Source: Devosia sp. YR412 (lineage in GTDB: Bacteria > Pseudomonadota > Alphaproteobacteria > Rhizobiales > Devosiaceae). Taken from it: DNA of 64,000 nucleotides. The DNA lies in assembly GCF_900110945.1 (NCBI RefSeq), contig NZ_FOFL01000004.1, forward strand, positions 124,001 through 188,000, in the 5' to 3' direction. Shown here piece after piece: positions 9,037 to 16,326 of the stretch (positions are counted from its first letter, which is position 1; each line of letters begins with the position of its first letter). Both the position numbers and the translations under genes were made by a program. The notes under the pieces were generated by a model. It had not been told where the DNA came from, did no database searches, and saw only the letters and a list, made by a program, of their open reading frames with translations.

Positions 9037-9122
9037 GCCATGATTTTTGCCTTTTCAGTGCATTTCGTATAACCGGACTTGCGCCAGCCCGAACGGCCGG
9101 TGCAAAAGGCAAAAATCATGGC
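9037..9122. promoter_or_regulatory. 19-bp perfect inverted repeat covering the aroQ ribosome binding site and start codon
   Basis: Left arm 9037-9055 and right arm 9104-9122 are perfect reverse complements over 19 bp, separated by 48 nt. The right arm contains the aroQ Shine-Dalgarno AAAAGG and the ATG itself. In the mRNA the left arm would pair with both and block initiation unless something opens or competes with the hairpin. This is seen directly; the regulatory role is inference. Confidence 0.8.
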
Positions 9123-9555
9123 TAAGCGCGTTCTCGTCCTCAACGGCCCGAACCTCAATCTGCTCGGTACCCGCGAGCCCGAAATCTATGGCGCCGAGAC
9201 GCTCCAGGATGTAGAGGCCCTTTGCCGCCGCACCGGCGACGAATTCGGCCTAGCGGTCGAATGCCGCCAGTCCAACCATGAAGGCGAATTGATCACCTGG
9301 ATCCACGAGGCCCGCGGCACTGCCGATGCTATCGTCATCAATCCGGGCGCCTATTCGCATACCTCGGTCGCCATCCATGACGCGCTCAAGGGCGTCGGAC
9401 TGCCGGTGGCCGAAGTACATATTTCCAACATCCATCAGCGTGAAAGCTTCCGGCACCATTCCTTTGTGTCGGCTGTCGCCTTCGGCGTCATTTGCGGCTT
9501 TGGCGTCAACGGGTATAGAATGGCGCTCACAGCGCTTGCCGAAAAACTCAAATAG
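9118..9555 (+). CDS. aroQ: 3-dehydroquinate dehydratase, type II
   Basis: Converts 3-dehydroquinate to 3-dehydroshikimate, the third step of the shikimate pathway. At 145 residues it has the usual length of the dodecameric type II enzyme. Seen: [17 protein letters not shown] at the N-terminus (active-site Asn, Arg and Tyr), the SNHEGELI segment, NPGAYSHTS, and [15 protein letters not shown] with the catalytic His and the substrate-binding loop. The ATG at 9118 lies inside the right arm of an inverted repeat. accB follows 33 bp downstream, an order conserved in Hyphomicrobiales that links aromatic and fatty-acid biosynthesis. Confidence 0.96.
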   Translation: MAKRVLVLNGPNLNLLGTREPEIYGAETLQDVEALCRRTGDEFGLAVECRQSNHEGELITWIHEARGTADAIVINPGAYSHTSVAIHDALKGVGLPVAEVHISNIHQRESFRHHSFVSAVAFGVICGFGVNGYRMALTALAEKLK

Positions 9556-9588
9556 AGATCAACGCGTCCAGCGCGGGAGACGACAAGA

Positions 9589-10080
9589 ATGACCAAGTCA
9601 TCGCAAGACGATCAGGACCTGATCCGGGCCATTGCCGAGCTGCTCAACAAGGAAAATCTCGCCGAGATCGAGATCGAAAAGGAAGATTTCCGGGTCCGGG
9701 TCACGCGCTCCTATGCCAATGAAGCGCCGGTTTACACCCAGGCACCGCAGTATTATGCGCCGCCGGCCGCTGCCGCTGCGCCATTGGCTCCGGCCGGCTC
9801 GGTCCCCGCTGCAGCTCCTGCCGCCGTGGAAGACCTCGCCTCCAATCCCGGCACCCTGACCTCCCCCATGGTCGGCACCGCCTATCGCTCGCCCGAGCCG
9901 GGCAAGCCCAGCTTTGCCGAAGTCGGCACCAAGGTCACCGAAGGCCAGACCCTGCTCATCATCGAAGCGATGAAGACCATGAACCAGATCCCGGCGCATC
10001 GCTCCGGCACCGTCACGCGCATCCTCGTCCAGGATGCCCAGCCGGTGGAATACGGCGAGCCACTCGTCGTCATCGAGTAA
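9589..10080 (+). CDS. accB: Biotin carboxyl carrier protein of acetyl-CoA carboxylase
   Basis: Carries the biotin that shuttles carboxylate between biotin carboxylase and carboxyltransferase in the first step of fatty-acid synthesis. Its 163 residues show an N-terminal helical dimerisation part, an Ala/Pro-rich flexible linker (~55-85) and the biotinyl domain (~88-163). The biotinylated lysine is K129 in EAMKTMNQI, and the thumb and PMVGTAY opening are normal. accC starts 10 bp after the stop, so the two are co-translated as in most bacteria. Confidence 0.97.
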   Translation: MTKSSQDDQDLIRAIAELLNKENLAEIEIEKEDFRVRVTRSYANEAPVYTQAPQYYAPPAAAAAPLAPAGSVPAAAPAAVEDLASNPGTLTSPMVGTAYRSPEPGKPSFAEVGTKVTEGQTLLIIEAMKTMNQIPAHRSGTVTRILVQDAQPVEYGEPLVVIE

Positions 10081-10090
10081 GGGGAACCTC

Positions 10091-11437
10091 ATGTTCCAGA
10101 AGGTCCTCATCGCCAATCGCGGCGAAATCGCCCTGCGCATCCTGCGCGCCTGCAAGGAGCTCGGCATCCAGACCGTGGCCGTGCATTCGACGGCCGACGC
10201 CAATGCCATGCATGTGCGCCTCGCCGACGAAAGCGTCTGCATCGGCCCGCCCTCCGCCAAGGACAGCTATCTCAACATCCCGTCGATTCTCGCCGCCTGC
10301 GAGATCACCGGCGCCGATGCCGTACATCCCGGTTACGGTTTCCTCAGTGAAAACGCCCGTTTCGCCAAGATCCTCGGCGAGCACAAGGTGACCTTCATCG
10401 GTCCCTCGGCGCATCACATCGAGATCATGGGCGACAAGATCACGGCCAAAAAGACCGCCGTCGAGCTTGGCATTCCCGTGGTGCCCGGTTCGGCCGGCGC
10501 CGTCGAAAGCGATGAAGACGCGCTCAAGACCGCCGCGGAAATCGGCTATCCCGTGCTGATCAAGGCAACCGCCGGTGGCGGTGGTCGTGGCATGAAGGTC
10601 GCCAAGACCGAAAAAGACGTGCTCGAAGCCTGGTCGACCGCCCGCACCGAGGCCAAGGCCGCCTTTGGCAATGATTCCGTCTATATGGAAAAATACCTCG
10701 GCAAGCCGCGCCACATCGAAGTGCAGGTGCTCGGCGATGGCCAGGGCAACGCCGTCCATCTTGGCGTTCGCGACTGCTCGCTGCAGCGGCGCCACCAGAA
10801 GGTCTGGGAAGAGGCCGGTGGCCCAACCATCGCCCCCGAAGAACGCGACAAGATCGGCGAGATCTGCGCCGCCGCCATGCGCAAGCTGAAATATTCCGGC
10901 GCCGGCACGATCGAATTCCTCTACGAAAACGGCGAGTTCTATTTCATCGAAATGAACACCCGCCTCCAAGTGGAGCACCCGGTCACCGAGCGCATCACCG
11001 GCATCGACATCGTCTATGAGCAGATCCGCGTCGCCTCGGGCGAAGCCCTCTCCATGCGCCAGTCCGATGTCAGCTTTTATGGCCATGCCATCGAAGTGCG
11101 CATCAATGCCGAGGACCCGCAGACCTTCGCCCCCTCGCCCGGCACCATCACCTTCTACCACCCGGCCGGTGGGGTTGGCGTGCGTGTCGATTCGGCGGTC
11201 TATCAGGGCTACAAGATCCCGCCCTATTACGACTCCCTGATCGGCAAGCTCATCGTCTACGGCCGCACCCGCGACGAATGCCTGCAGCGCCTGCGCCGCG
11301 CCATCGACGAATTCGTCGTCGACGGTATCAAGACCACCCTGCCCTTGTTCCAGCGCCTGATCCGCGAGCCCGACATCCTGGCTGGCAATTACGACATCCA
11401 CTGGCTGGAAAAGTATTTGGCCGAGAACAAGGTCTAA
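10091..11437 (+). CDS. accC: Biotin carboxylase subunit of acetyl-CoA carboxylase
   Basis: ATP-dependent carboxylation of biotin on AccB. The 448 residues have the three expected parts: an N-terminal preATP-grasp domain opening FQKVLIANRGEIALRI, an ATP-grasp domain with the glycine-rich loop ATAGGGGRGMK and the metal site FIEMNTRLQVEHPVTE, and a C-terminal domain with the AEDP segment. Start chosen at ATG 10091 after AGGGGAA. It is directly downstream of accB. The spacer to aat carries a GC-rich palindrome. Confidence 0.97.
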   Translation: MFQKVLIANRGEIALRILRACKELGIQTVAVHSTADANAMHVRLADESVCIGPPSAKDSYLNIPSILAACEITGADAVHPGYGFLSENARFAKILGEHKVTFIGPSAHHIEIMGDKITAKKTAVELGIPVVPGSAGAVESDEDALKTAAEIGYPVLIKATAGGGGRGMKVAKTEKDVLEAWSTARTEAKAAFGNDSVYMEKYLGKPRHIEVQVLGDGQGNAVHLGVRDCSLQRRHQKVWEEAGGPTIAPEERDKIGEICAAAMRKLKYSGAGTIEFLYENGEFYFIEMNTRLQVEHPVTERITGIDIVYEQIRVASGEALSMRQSDVSFYGHAIEVRINAEDPQTFAPSPGTITFYHPAGGVGVRVDSAVYQGYKIPPYYDSLIGKLIVYGRTRDECLQRLRRAIDEFVVDGIKTTLPLFQRLIREPDILAGNYDIHWLEKYLAENKV

Positions 11438-11460
11438 GACATCTGACTGCAAGTCCCGCA

Positions 11461-11575
11461 GTCGACACCCGCCCCCTTGCAGGAGGGATCAAGGGAGGGG
11501 GACGTTTGGCCACAGTATCGGGCCCAGTCCGCACCCCTCCTAGCCTCCCCCGTCAAGGGGGAGGTACCGTCCGGT
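11461..11575. repeat. GC-rich intergenic palindrome in the accC-aat spacer
   Basis: The spacer holds two blocks of C-runs facing G-runs. The clearest is CCTCCCCC-GTCAA-GGGGGAGG at 11544-11564, an 8-bp stem; a looser version lies at about 11470-11500. Palindromes of this kind are common as dispersed intergenic repeats in alphaproteobacteria. There is no U-tract, so it is not a normal terminator. Whether it is dispersed in this genome cannot be seen here. Confidence 0.5.
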
Positions 11576-11598
11576 GGTTGTTACAAGAGGGTATGACA

Positions 11599-12243
11599 AT
11601 GGCCCGCCGGCAAGATCCCTTTGACATCGAGATCACCCCCGAGCTGATCATCCGCGCCTATCGTGCCGGCATCTTCCCGATGTCCGAGGACGCCGAGGAC
11701 GAAAACCTGTTCTGGGTCAGCCCGGAACTGCGCGGCATCCTGCCGCTCGACGGCTTCCACCTCTCGACCAGCCTGCGCAAGGCGATCCGTAAGTCGGGTT
11801 TCACGGTCCGCGTCGACAGCGACTTCGAGGCGATCATCGAGGGCTGTGCCACGGTCGGCGCCGATCGCGACACCACCTGGATCAACCGCACCATCCGCAA
11901 TGTCTATGGCGAATTGTTCCGCCGTGGCGTCGCTCATACGGTGGAAGTCTGGGACGGCCCGGACCTCGTAGGCGGGCTTTATGGCCTGGCCATTGGCGGC
12001 GCCTTCTTTGGCGAAAGCATGTTTCACCGCCGAACCAATGCCAGCAAGATGGCCATGGCACACCTCGTGGAACGGCTCAACGTCGGCGGCTTCGCGCTGC
12101 TCGACACCCAGTTCGTCACCGATCACCTGGAATCGCTCGGCGGCGTGGAAATCCCCCGCACGGTTTATGAGGAGCGCCTCGCCGACGCGCTCCTTCTCGA
12201 GGGCGACTGGTCCGCCTGGGACCGGCTCAATCCCGCAGCTTGA
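11599..12243 (+). CDS. aat: Leucyl/phenylalanyl-tRNA-protein transferase
   Basis: Adds Leu or Phe from aminoacyl-tRNA to proteins with N-terminal Arg or Lys, marking them for ClpAP (N-degron pathway). The 214 residues show the family core: AYRAGIFPM at the N-terminus, FWVSPELRGILPL, the ADRDTTWIN loop, VEVWDGPDLVGGLYG, and GGAFFGESMFHRR. The ATG at 11599 is favoured over the ATG two codons upstream because AGAGGG then has a 7-nt spacing. Its 3' end overlaps the convergent GyrI-like gene by 17 bp. The aat position after accC is conserved in related genomes. Confidence 0.95.
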   Translation: MARRQDPFDIEITPELIIRAYRAGIFPMSEDAEDENLFWVSPELRGILPLDGFHLSTSLRKAIRKSGFTVRVDSDFEAIIEGCATVGADRDTTWINRTIRNVYGELFRRGVAHTVEVWDGPDLVGGLYGLAIGGAFFGESMFHRRTNASKMAMAHLVERLNVGGFALLDTQFVTDHLESLGGVEIPRTVYEERLADALLLEGDWSAWDRLNPAA

Positions 12244-12724
12244 ATTCGAGCACCGTCACCCACCTGTCCATGTCAGGTTCTTCGTCCGGATCGCTTTCGT
12301 AGATTTCCAGCCGGCAGGCGAAGTGATCGCCATCCGCTGCCTCCCGCACGTCGAAGGCCAGCGCCCGCTCCTTGGCCCAGCCGATCAGCATGGCGGTAGC
12401 ATCATAGAGCTTGTCGGGATGGCCGTGCCAGGTGACCGTCAGATAGCGCCCTGCCGGCAGCGTGCCAAACTGCACCTCGCCACCATTCGACCCACTGCGG
12501 CTCACCGCCACGCCGGCCTCGACATCCAGCGTGTCGCTCATGTCGATGCGGCGATAATTGTAAAAGGCGGCGCCCGCCGGTTCGATGCCACTCTGCCCCA
12601 GATGGGCGAACAGTTTCGGAAAGCCCTCATTGGCCGGCTTCTGCATCTGGTTCATGCGCACGGTAAAGGGAATAAAGGCATAGGCCCGTTCGGGTCGTTC
12701 GACCACTTCCGGCAAAGTCAGCAT
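12227..12724 (-). CDS. GyrI-like effector-binding domain protein
   Basis: Stand-alone small-molecule-binding domain of the GyrI/SOUL type, 165 residues, no DNA-binding domain. The signs are the pattern AYAFIPFTVRMNQM near the N-terminus, two similar beta-alpha-beta halves, GTLPAGRYLTVTWHGHPDKL in the middle, and a C-terminal strand with RLEIYESDPDEEPDMDRW, which is the usual end of this family. Members bind hydrophobic ligands or sequester gyrase inhibitors; the ligand here is unknown. It is convergent with aat, overlapping it by 17 bp, and precedes no obvious partner. A stress or drug-sensing role would be a guess. Confidence 0.75.
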   Translation of the reverse strand: MLTLPEVVERPERAYAFIPFTVRMNQMQKPANEGFPKLFAHLGQSGIEPAGAAFYNYRRIDMSDTLDVEAGVAVSRSGSNGGEVQFGTLPAGRYLTVTWHGHPDKLYDATAMLIGWAKERALAFDVREAADGDHFACRLEIYESDPDEEPDMDRWVTVLEFKLRD

Positions 12725-12823
12725 TGCAGCGCTCCTCTCGCGTCAACAGAAACAGCCTCAAAAGAGGCTAACATTGCAGACGACGAGGGAAACAGTCCGG
12801 CTTCGACAGCCAGCCGAAAAAAC

Positions 12824-13255
12824 CTAGCGCTGATCCGGTGCCGGCACGTCAGTGGAAACTTTGCACTCGACCAGCCACACATCATAGATCGCGTGATCCA
12901 CGGCATTAAGCGCCGGGCTGTCGGCAAACATCCAGCCGCTGAAGATGCGCTTGGAGACGCCCGTCAGGCTGCGCTGATCGACTTCCAGAAAGGCCGAAAC
13001 GCTCTGCGCCTCGGTGCTGGGCCGCGTATAGCAGGCGCGTGGCGTGATTTCCAAAGCGCCGAACAGCACGGTCTCGTCGATATAGACATCGAAGCGCGTG
13101 ATGCGGCCGGTGATCTTGTCGAGGCCGGCAAAGCTTGCCACCGGATTGGCGATCGGCTGCGCCATGGCGGGCGTGGCAAGACCCAACAGCGCCAGTCCCG
13201 CGAACGGGACCAGCGACATGATCACGGTCTGGAAAATGGGGCCGATCCGGCGCAA
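12824..13255 (-). CDS. DUF2155 domain protein, exported
   Basis: A 143-residue exported protein of the alphaproteobacterial DUF2155 family; function unknown. Seen: a signal peptide with a hydrophobic core (~12-30) ending ATPAMAQ, then the DUF2155 core with ARxxxLDKITGRITRFDVYIDE-type sequence, ITPRACYTRPSTE, and SGWMFADSPALNAVDHAIYDVWLVEC at the end. The two cysteines probably form a disulfide in the periplasm. It starts 5 bp after the NDUFA12 gene on the same strand, a pairing conserved in the order, so the two are co-transcribed. A link to complex I assembly is possible but unproven. Confidence 0.85.
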   Translation of the reverse strand: MRRIGPIFQTVIMSLVPFAGLALLGLATPAMAQPIANPVASFAGLDKITGRITRFDVYIDETVLFGALEITPRACYTRPSTEAQSVSAFLEVDQRSLTGVSKRIFSGWMFADSPALNAVDHAIYDVWLVECKVSTDVPAPDQR

Positions 13256-13260
13256 GGCGT

Positions 13261-13659
13261 TTATTCGGGCGACCAGGCGTCGTAGTCGCCGGTGACGCGC
13301 GGGCGTTCGCCCTTGTTGAGCAGGCTGCCATCGGGACGGTACGCGGCAGCCGTACCGGTCAGGTTGGCCTCATGCGGCTTTTCCCAAGACTTGGCGACAT
13401 AGCCGGCCTTGGTCGGCACCACGTCGGAGCGGTGATGCATCCAGCCGTGCCAGCCCTGGCCAATGGTCGAGGCATCAGCGTAACCGTTATAGGTCACATA
13501 GCGCCGGTCGGCCTTCTTGTCCTGGTAGTATTTATTGCCGAATTCGTCGCTGCCGACATAGTCGCCAAAGCGCCAGATCCACAGCCGCGTGCCCCAGGTC
13601 TGGCCATTCCACCAGACGAAGATTTCACTCAGGAACTTTTTGATACCGGGTTTGGCCAC
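13261..13659 (-). CDS. NADH:ubiquinone oxidoreductase accessory subunit NDUFA12
   Basis: Alphaproteobacterial homologue of the mitochondrial 17.2-kDa accessory subunit of respiratory complex I, encoded away from the nuo operon. The 132 residues show the family core WWNGQTWGTRLWIWRFG, the GSDEFGNKYYQ segment, RRYVTYNG, and the GWHGWMHHRSDVVPT stretch. I chose the GTG at 13659 (product MAKPGIKKFLSEI) because it gives the usual length and GGCGGA lies 8 nt upstream; a longer frame continues upstream but overlaps the divergent kinase gene. The next gene, DUF2155, starts 5 bp downstream. Confidence 0.9.
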   Translation of the reverse strand: MAKPGIKKFLSEIFVWWNGQTWGTRLWIWRFGDYVGSDEFGNKYYQDKKADRRYVTYNGYADASTIGQGWHGWMHHRSDVVPTKAGYVAKSWEKPHEANLTGTAAAYRPDGSLLNKGERPRVTGDYDAWSPE

Positions 13660-13783
13660 GTGTCGATTCCGCCGTCGAATATGCGAGTTGTCGCGGTGTA
13701 CCATGGGCGATGATCCGAGCCTAGTGTTTGGCAAGGATTTTACCGCAGCGACAATCTCCTTTACCGTCATCATCGGAGGGGCC

Positions 13784-14563
13784 ATGTCCATATCTTCGAA
13801 CCACGAACTGGCACTGCCGTCCCGGCTGGCTTTCCTGCGCAAGCGTCTGCCGATCACGCTGGGCCGGTCCGATGCCATGGTCTGGAGGATTGAAGACGAG
13901 GGACAAGCCCTGTTCCTCAAGGCCGAAGCCATTCACCCGCTCAGCGAGCTACCTGGCGAAACCAGACGCCTGCGATGGCTGGAGAAAACGCCCGTCCCAG
14001 CCGCCAAGGTTCGCGACAGCTTTGCCGACGCTGGTTTCAACTGGCTGCTGATGACCGCCCTGCCCGGCACGGATCTCACCCACCTGGTCGATCGCCCCGA
14101 AGATTTGCGGAAAATCCTGGCTACCGGTCTGAGGGCTATGCACGCGCTCGATCCCGTTACATGCCCCTTCGATCACCGCCTCGATGCCAAGCTGTCCAGC
14201 GGCTCCGCCAATGTCAAAGCCGGCCGGGTTGACGAGAGCGATTTCGATGACGCCCGCGACGGCTGGACTGCGCACCAGGTGCTCGACTGGCTGCTCGACA
14301 ATCGCCCTCCGGCCGAAGACCTCGTCGTCACCCATGGCGATGCCAGCCTGCCCAATATCATGGCCAGCGATGGCCGCTTCGCTGGCGTCATCGACGTTGG
14401 CCGCCTCGGCGTAGCCGATCGCTGGCAGGATCTGGCCCTTGCCTGCCGCAGCCTGATCTACAATTGCGGCCCAGAACATGTTGCGCCCTTCCTCTCCGCC
14501 TATGGCGCCGACTGGAATGAGGCCCGCTACCACTACTATTGCACGCTCGACGAGCTGTTCTGA
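13784..14563 (+). CDS. APH(3')-like aminoglycoside phosphotransferase
   Basis: Protein-kinase-fold small-molecule phosphotransferase, 259 residues, most like aminoglycoside 3'-O-phosphotransferases. Seen: the nucleotide-binding Lys in ALFLKAEA (~46), the catalytic loop HGDASLPNIM with Asp186 and Asn191, and DVGRLGVADRWQDLAL with Asp204. The 186/191/204 spacing equals D190/N195/D208 of APH(3')-IIIa, and the GRLGVADR(W/Y)QD signature is typical of APH(3') rather than of choline kinases. ATG 13784 follows GGAGGGG with ideal spacing. It is convergent with the TetR gene and not part of an obvious mobile element. Whether it acts on an antibiotic is unknown. Confidence 0.82.
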   Translation: MSISSNHELALPSRLAFLRKRLPITLGRSDAMVWRIEDEGQALFLKAEAIHPLSELPGETRRLRWLEKTPVPAAKVRDSFADAGFNWLLMTALPGTDLTHLVDRPEDLRKILATGLRAMHALDPVTCPFDHRLDAKLSSGSANVKAGRVDESDFDDARDGWTAHQVLDWLLDNRPPAEDLVVTHGDASLPNIMASDGRFAGVIDVGRLGVADRWQDLALACRSLIYNCGPEHVAPFLSAYGADWNEARYHYYCTLDELF

Positions 14564-14567
14564 CCGC

Positions 14568-15161
14568 TCAGCTTTTCACCAGCATGCCAGTCGCCAGCGC
14601 CCGAAAGGCCGCCGCGGCCTTGCCCAACACCACTTGCGGCTCATTGCTGGCGGCAATCCACAGCGCCGCATTGAGCGCCGCGCCATTTAGCAGCCGCGCT
14701 GCCGCCTCCGCATCGACCGGCTTGATCACCCCCGTCTCGATCAGCCCCGTGACCTTTTCCACCGACGCCTTGAGGCAAGCATTCTGGCTCGGCCATTGCG
14801 CGGGATCGCCAAGGAAGGCCGGACCATCCAGCAGCACGATGCGCTGCACCTCGGGCTGCAGCGCCATTTCGATATAGGCCACGCCTTCGGCCATCAGCGC
14901 GTCCCAGTCATTGGCCTCGCTGCTGCCGATCTCTTGCGCCCGGGCCGCCATTTCGGCGTCAATCTCATTGACCACAGCGGCCAGCAATTGCTGCTTGTCG
15001 CCAAAATGGTGATAGAGCGCCCCCCGCGTCAGCCCCACATCAGCGGTCAGCTCGTCCATCGAGGAGGCGGCATAGCCTTTTTCCGCAAAGGCCTTGCGCG
15101 CTGCCTGCAGCAGCTTGAGCCGCGTCTCTTCCATCATTTCGGCGCGCGTCTTGCCGGCCAT
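14568..15161 (-). CDS. TetR family transcriptional regulator
   Basis: DNA-binding repressor of 197 residues. The N-terminal helix-turn-helix (~12-58) reads KLLQAARKAFAEKGYAASSM, then DELTADVGLTRGALYHHFGDK, the standard TetR recognition pattern. The C-terminal domain (~80-190) is a helical ligand-binding region of the type found in several short TetR proteins, ending in the LNGAALNAALW segment. It is divergent from ridA across 133 bp that carry three palindromes of one pattern, so it very probably controls both itself and ridA. The inducing ligand cannot be told from sequence. Confidence 0.9.
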   Translation of the reverse strand: MAGKTRAEMMEETRLKLLQAARKAFAEKGYAASSMDELTADVGLTRGALYHHFGDKQQLLAAVVNEIDAEMAARAQEIGSSEANDWDALMAEGVAYIEMALQPEVQRIVLLDGPAFLGDPAQWPSQNACLKASVEKVTGLIETGVIKPVDAEAAARLLNGAALNAALWIAASNEPQVVLGKAAAAFRALATGMLVKS

Positions 15162-15180
15162 GGCCTTTTCCCCATTTCAC

Positions 15181-15246
15181 ATACGGAACGTATTTGAATT
15201 GACATACGTTACGTATGCGAACTATCAACTCACATACGCGGCGTAT
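15181..15246. promoter_or_regulatory. Triple palindromic operator between tetR and ridA
   Basis: Three copies of ATACG-N3-CGTAT, each preceded by CAC or GAC, at 15181-15193, 15204-15216 and 15234-15246. Centres are 23 and 30 bp apart. The middle copy lies between the -35 and -10 of the ridA promoter and also within the spacer of a promoter-like pair on the tetR strand (TTGATA and TATGTC, 16 bp apart). The likely binder is the adjacent TetR protein. Confidence 0.85.
15199..15228 (+). promoter_or_regulatory. Promoter of ridA
   Basis: A perfect -35 TTGACA at 15199-15204 and a -10 TATCAA (4/6) at 15223-15228 with 18-bp spacing. The central operator palindrome fills the spacer, so a bound TetR dimer would exclude RNA polymerase. 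Confidence 0.6.
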
Positions 15247-15294
15247 CCGAATTGATATCCCAAACGCCGCGGCAATGAAAAGAGGAATTGCATC

Positions 15295-15693
15295 ATGACC
15301 CAGCGCCAGGCCGTTTTCCCCGCAGGCCGTCACGAACTTTACGCCGCCCACGGCTATTCAGCCGCCATCCGCTCCGGCGACCTGCTGTTTGTCTCCGGCC
15401 AGGTCGGCGCCCGCACCGATGGTTCGCCCGAACCCGATTTCGAAAGGCAGGTGCAGCTGGCATTCGACAATCTGATCGCCGTGCTCGCCGCTGCCGGCGC
15501 GACGCTAGAGGATGTGGTCGACGTCACCACCTTTCACACCGATCCGGAAAACCAGTTCGGCGCCGTCATGGCGGTCAAGAACCGCGTCCTGACCGAAGCG
15601 CCCTACCCCAACTGGACCGCCGTCGGCGTCACCTGGCTGTCCGGCTTCGACTTCGAGATCAAGGTCATCGCCCGGCTCCCTGCCGCCGCCTGA
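15295..15693 (+). CDS. RidA family (YjgF/YER057c/UK114) protein
   Basis: Small trimeric RidA-family protein, 132 residues. Archetypal RidA hydrolyses reactive enamine/imine intermediates from PLP enzymes; many paralogues do other things. Seen: the family opening with GYSAAIRSGDLLFVSGQVG, a central FDNLIAVLAAAGATLEDVV helix, and VKNRVLTEAPYPNWTAVGV near the end. The key substrate-binding Arg of true RidA (in the R-x-x-V region near ~105) is not in its normal context, so imine deaminase activity is uncertain. ATG follows AGAGG. It is under a TetR-type operator array, which is unusual for a housekeeping RidA and suggests an inducible role. Confidence 0.85.
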   Translation: MTQRQAVFPAGRHELYAAHGYSAAIRSGDLLFVSGQVGARTDGSPEPDFERQVQLAFDNLIAVLAAAGATLEDVVDVTTFHTDPENQFGAVMAVKNRVLTEAPYPNWTAVGVTWLSGFDFEIKVIARLPAAA

Positions 15694-16003
15694 GCCATTT
15701 GTGGTCCCGCTGCCGGCCGTTTAGTACTGCCGGCAGCAGGCCACACTACCTATGGGGTGACCACCATCCCTTGTGGTCAAATCTTCCCTAGCCACAATCG
15801 CGCCCAAATTTCTGCGCTTGACACCCTTTGGCTGTCGCGATTCTGTCATGTGCAGCCATGGTAAACCCCGGATTAAGGCCCATCGCCAGATGGCGATAGT
15901 TGAGCAATCCTGCGGCTTTAGAGCCTCTTCCTCGGTCGGCTGAGCGGCCAAAGCCGAGCCTCTGCAAGAGCCTCAATGTGATCGCTCAAAGCGCCGGTTT
16001 TCC

Positions 16004-16032
16004 TTGCACTTTGTCCCCGTAATTCACATATT
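16004..16032 (+). promoter_or_regulatory. Promoter of nrdJ
   Basis: TTGCAC (-35, 16004-16009), exactly 17 bp, then CATATT (-10, 16027-16032), with matches of 5/6 and 4/6. The predicted start near 16039 falls inside the first NrdR-type box. Confidence 0.6.
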
Positions 16033-16036
16033 ACCC

Positions 16037-16083
16037 CTACTAGTGCTTGTCGTGCATGGCAGCCAGACCACTAGCCCTTGTGA
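16037..16083. promoter_or_regulatory. Tandem NrdR-type boxes
   Basis: Two 16-bp boxes (16037-16052 and 16068-16083) share aCTAGnnCTTGT and match the key positions of the known NrdR-box consensus acaCwAtATaTwGtgt (C4, A6, T11, G13). The boxes are exactly 31 bp apart, three helical turns, which is the spacing usual for cooperative NrdR pairs. They overlap and follow the predicted start site, fitting repression of nrdJ at high (d)ATP. Confidence 0.72.
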
Positions 16084-16326
16084 TTTCTCGCGTTGACGCC
16101 GAAGCTGAATCGGAAGATTGATTAAGCCGATCCGATGCAGTGCCTGTAGCGGATAAGCCCTGGGTAGGAGCGCTGGCAATCAGACCGGCGACAGGCCTGG
16201 GCACAGGCAAGATTTTGAGCCCGCGTTCCGGGCTCGGTTGGTAAGCGTCAACACAGATTTGGATGAGAAGCCGGATTTCGGCTCGCGGGCACCTGTGTGC
16301 CTGTTACATTGGGGAATACGTCGACT

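Larger units (their letters stand above)
15694..16326 (+). other. Intergenic region and structured leader upstream of nrdJ
   Basis: There is no gene here. After ridA a 9-bp hairpin (GCTGCCGGC at 15709-15717 with GCCGGCAGC at 15729-15737) lacks a U-tract. The nrdJ promoter and NrdR-type boxes lie at 16004-16083 (separate entries). The ~290-nt leader holds three hairpins close to the gene: GAGCCCG/CGGGCTC at 16217-16235, AGCCG/CGGCT near 16269-16283, and GGCAC/GTGCC at 16288-16301. The stretch 15740-16000 shows nothing else recognisable. Confidence 0.6.

Noticed and set aside
10070-11452. 460-codon open frame opposite accC
   Set aside because: Complement of a strongly coding gene with high GC at third positions; translation is low-complexity and unlike any protein. 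The same applies to long mirror frames opposite the dsbA-like gene (8051-9112) and the M14 gene (37783-39450).
15181-15246. Short CRISPR-like repeats
   Set aside because: Units are 13-bp palindromes with irregular 23 and 30-bp spacing in a promoter, which fits operators and not a CRISPR array. No cas genes are present.
15709-15737. Hairpin after ridA as an intrinsic terminator
   Set aside because: The 9-bp stem is good, but no T-run follows on the coding strand.
16085-16326. Possible cobalamin riboswitch upstream of nrdJ
   Set aside because: A segment (CAATCAGACCGGC) loosely recalls the B12 box, but the box is incomplete and the other conserved stems are missing. B12 switches normally control the B12-independent reductase, not nrdJ.
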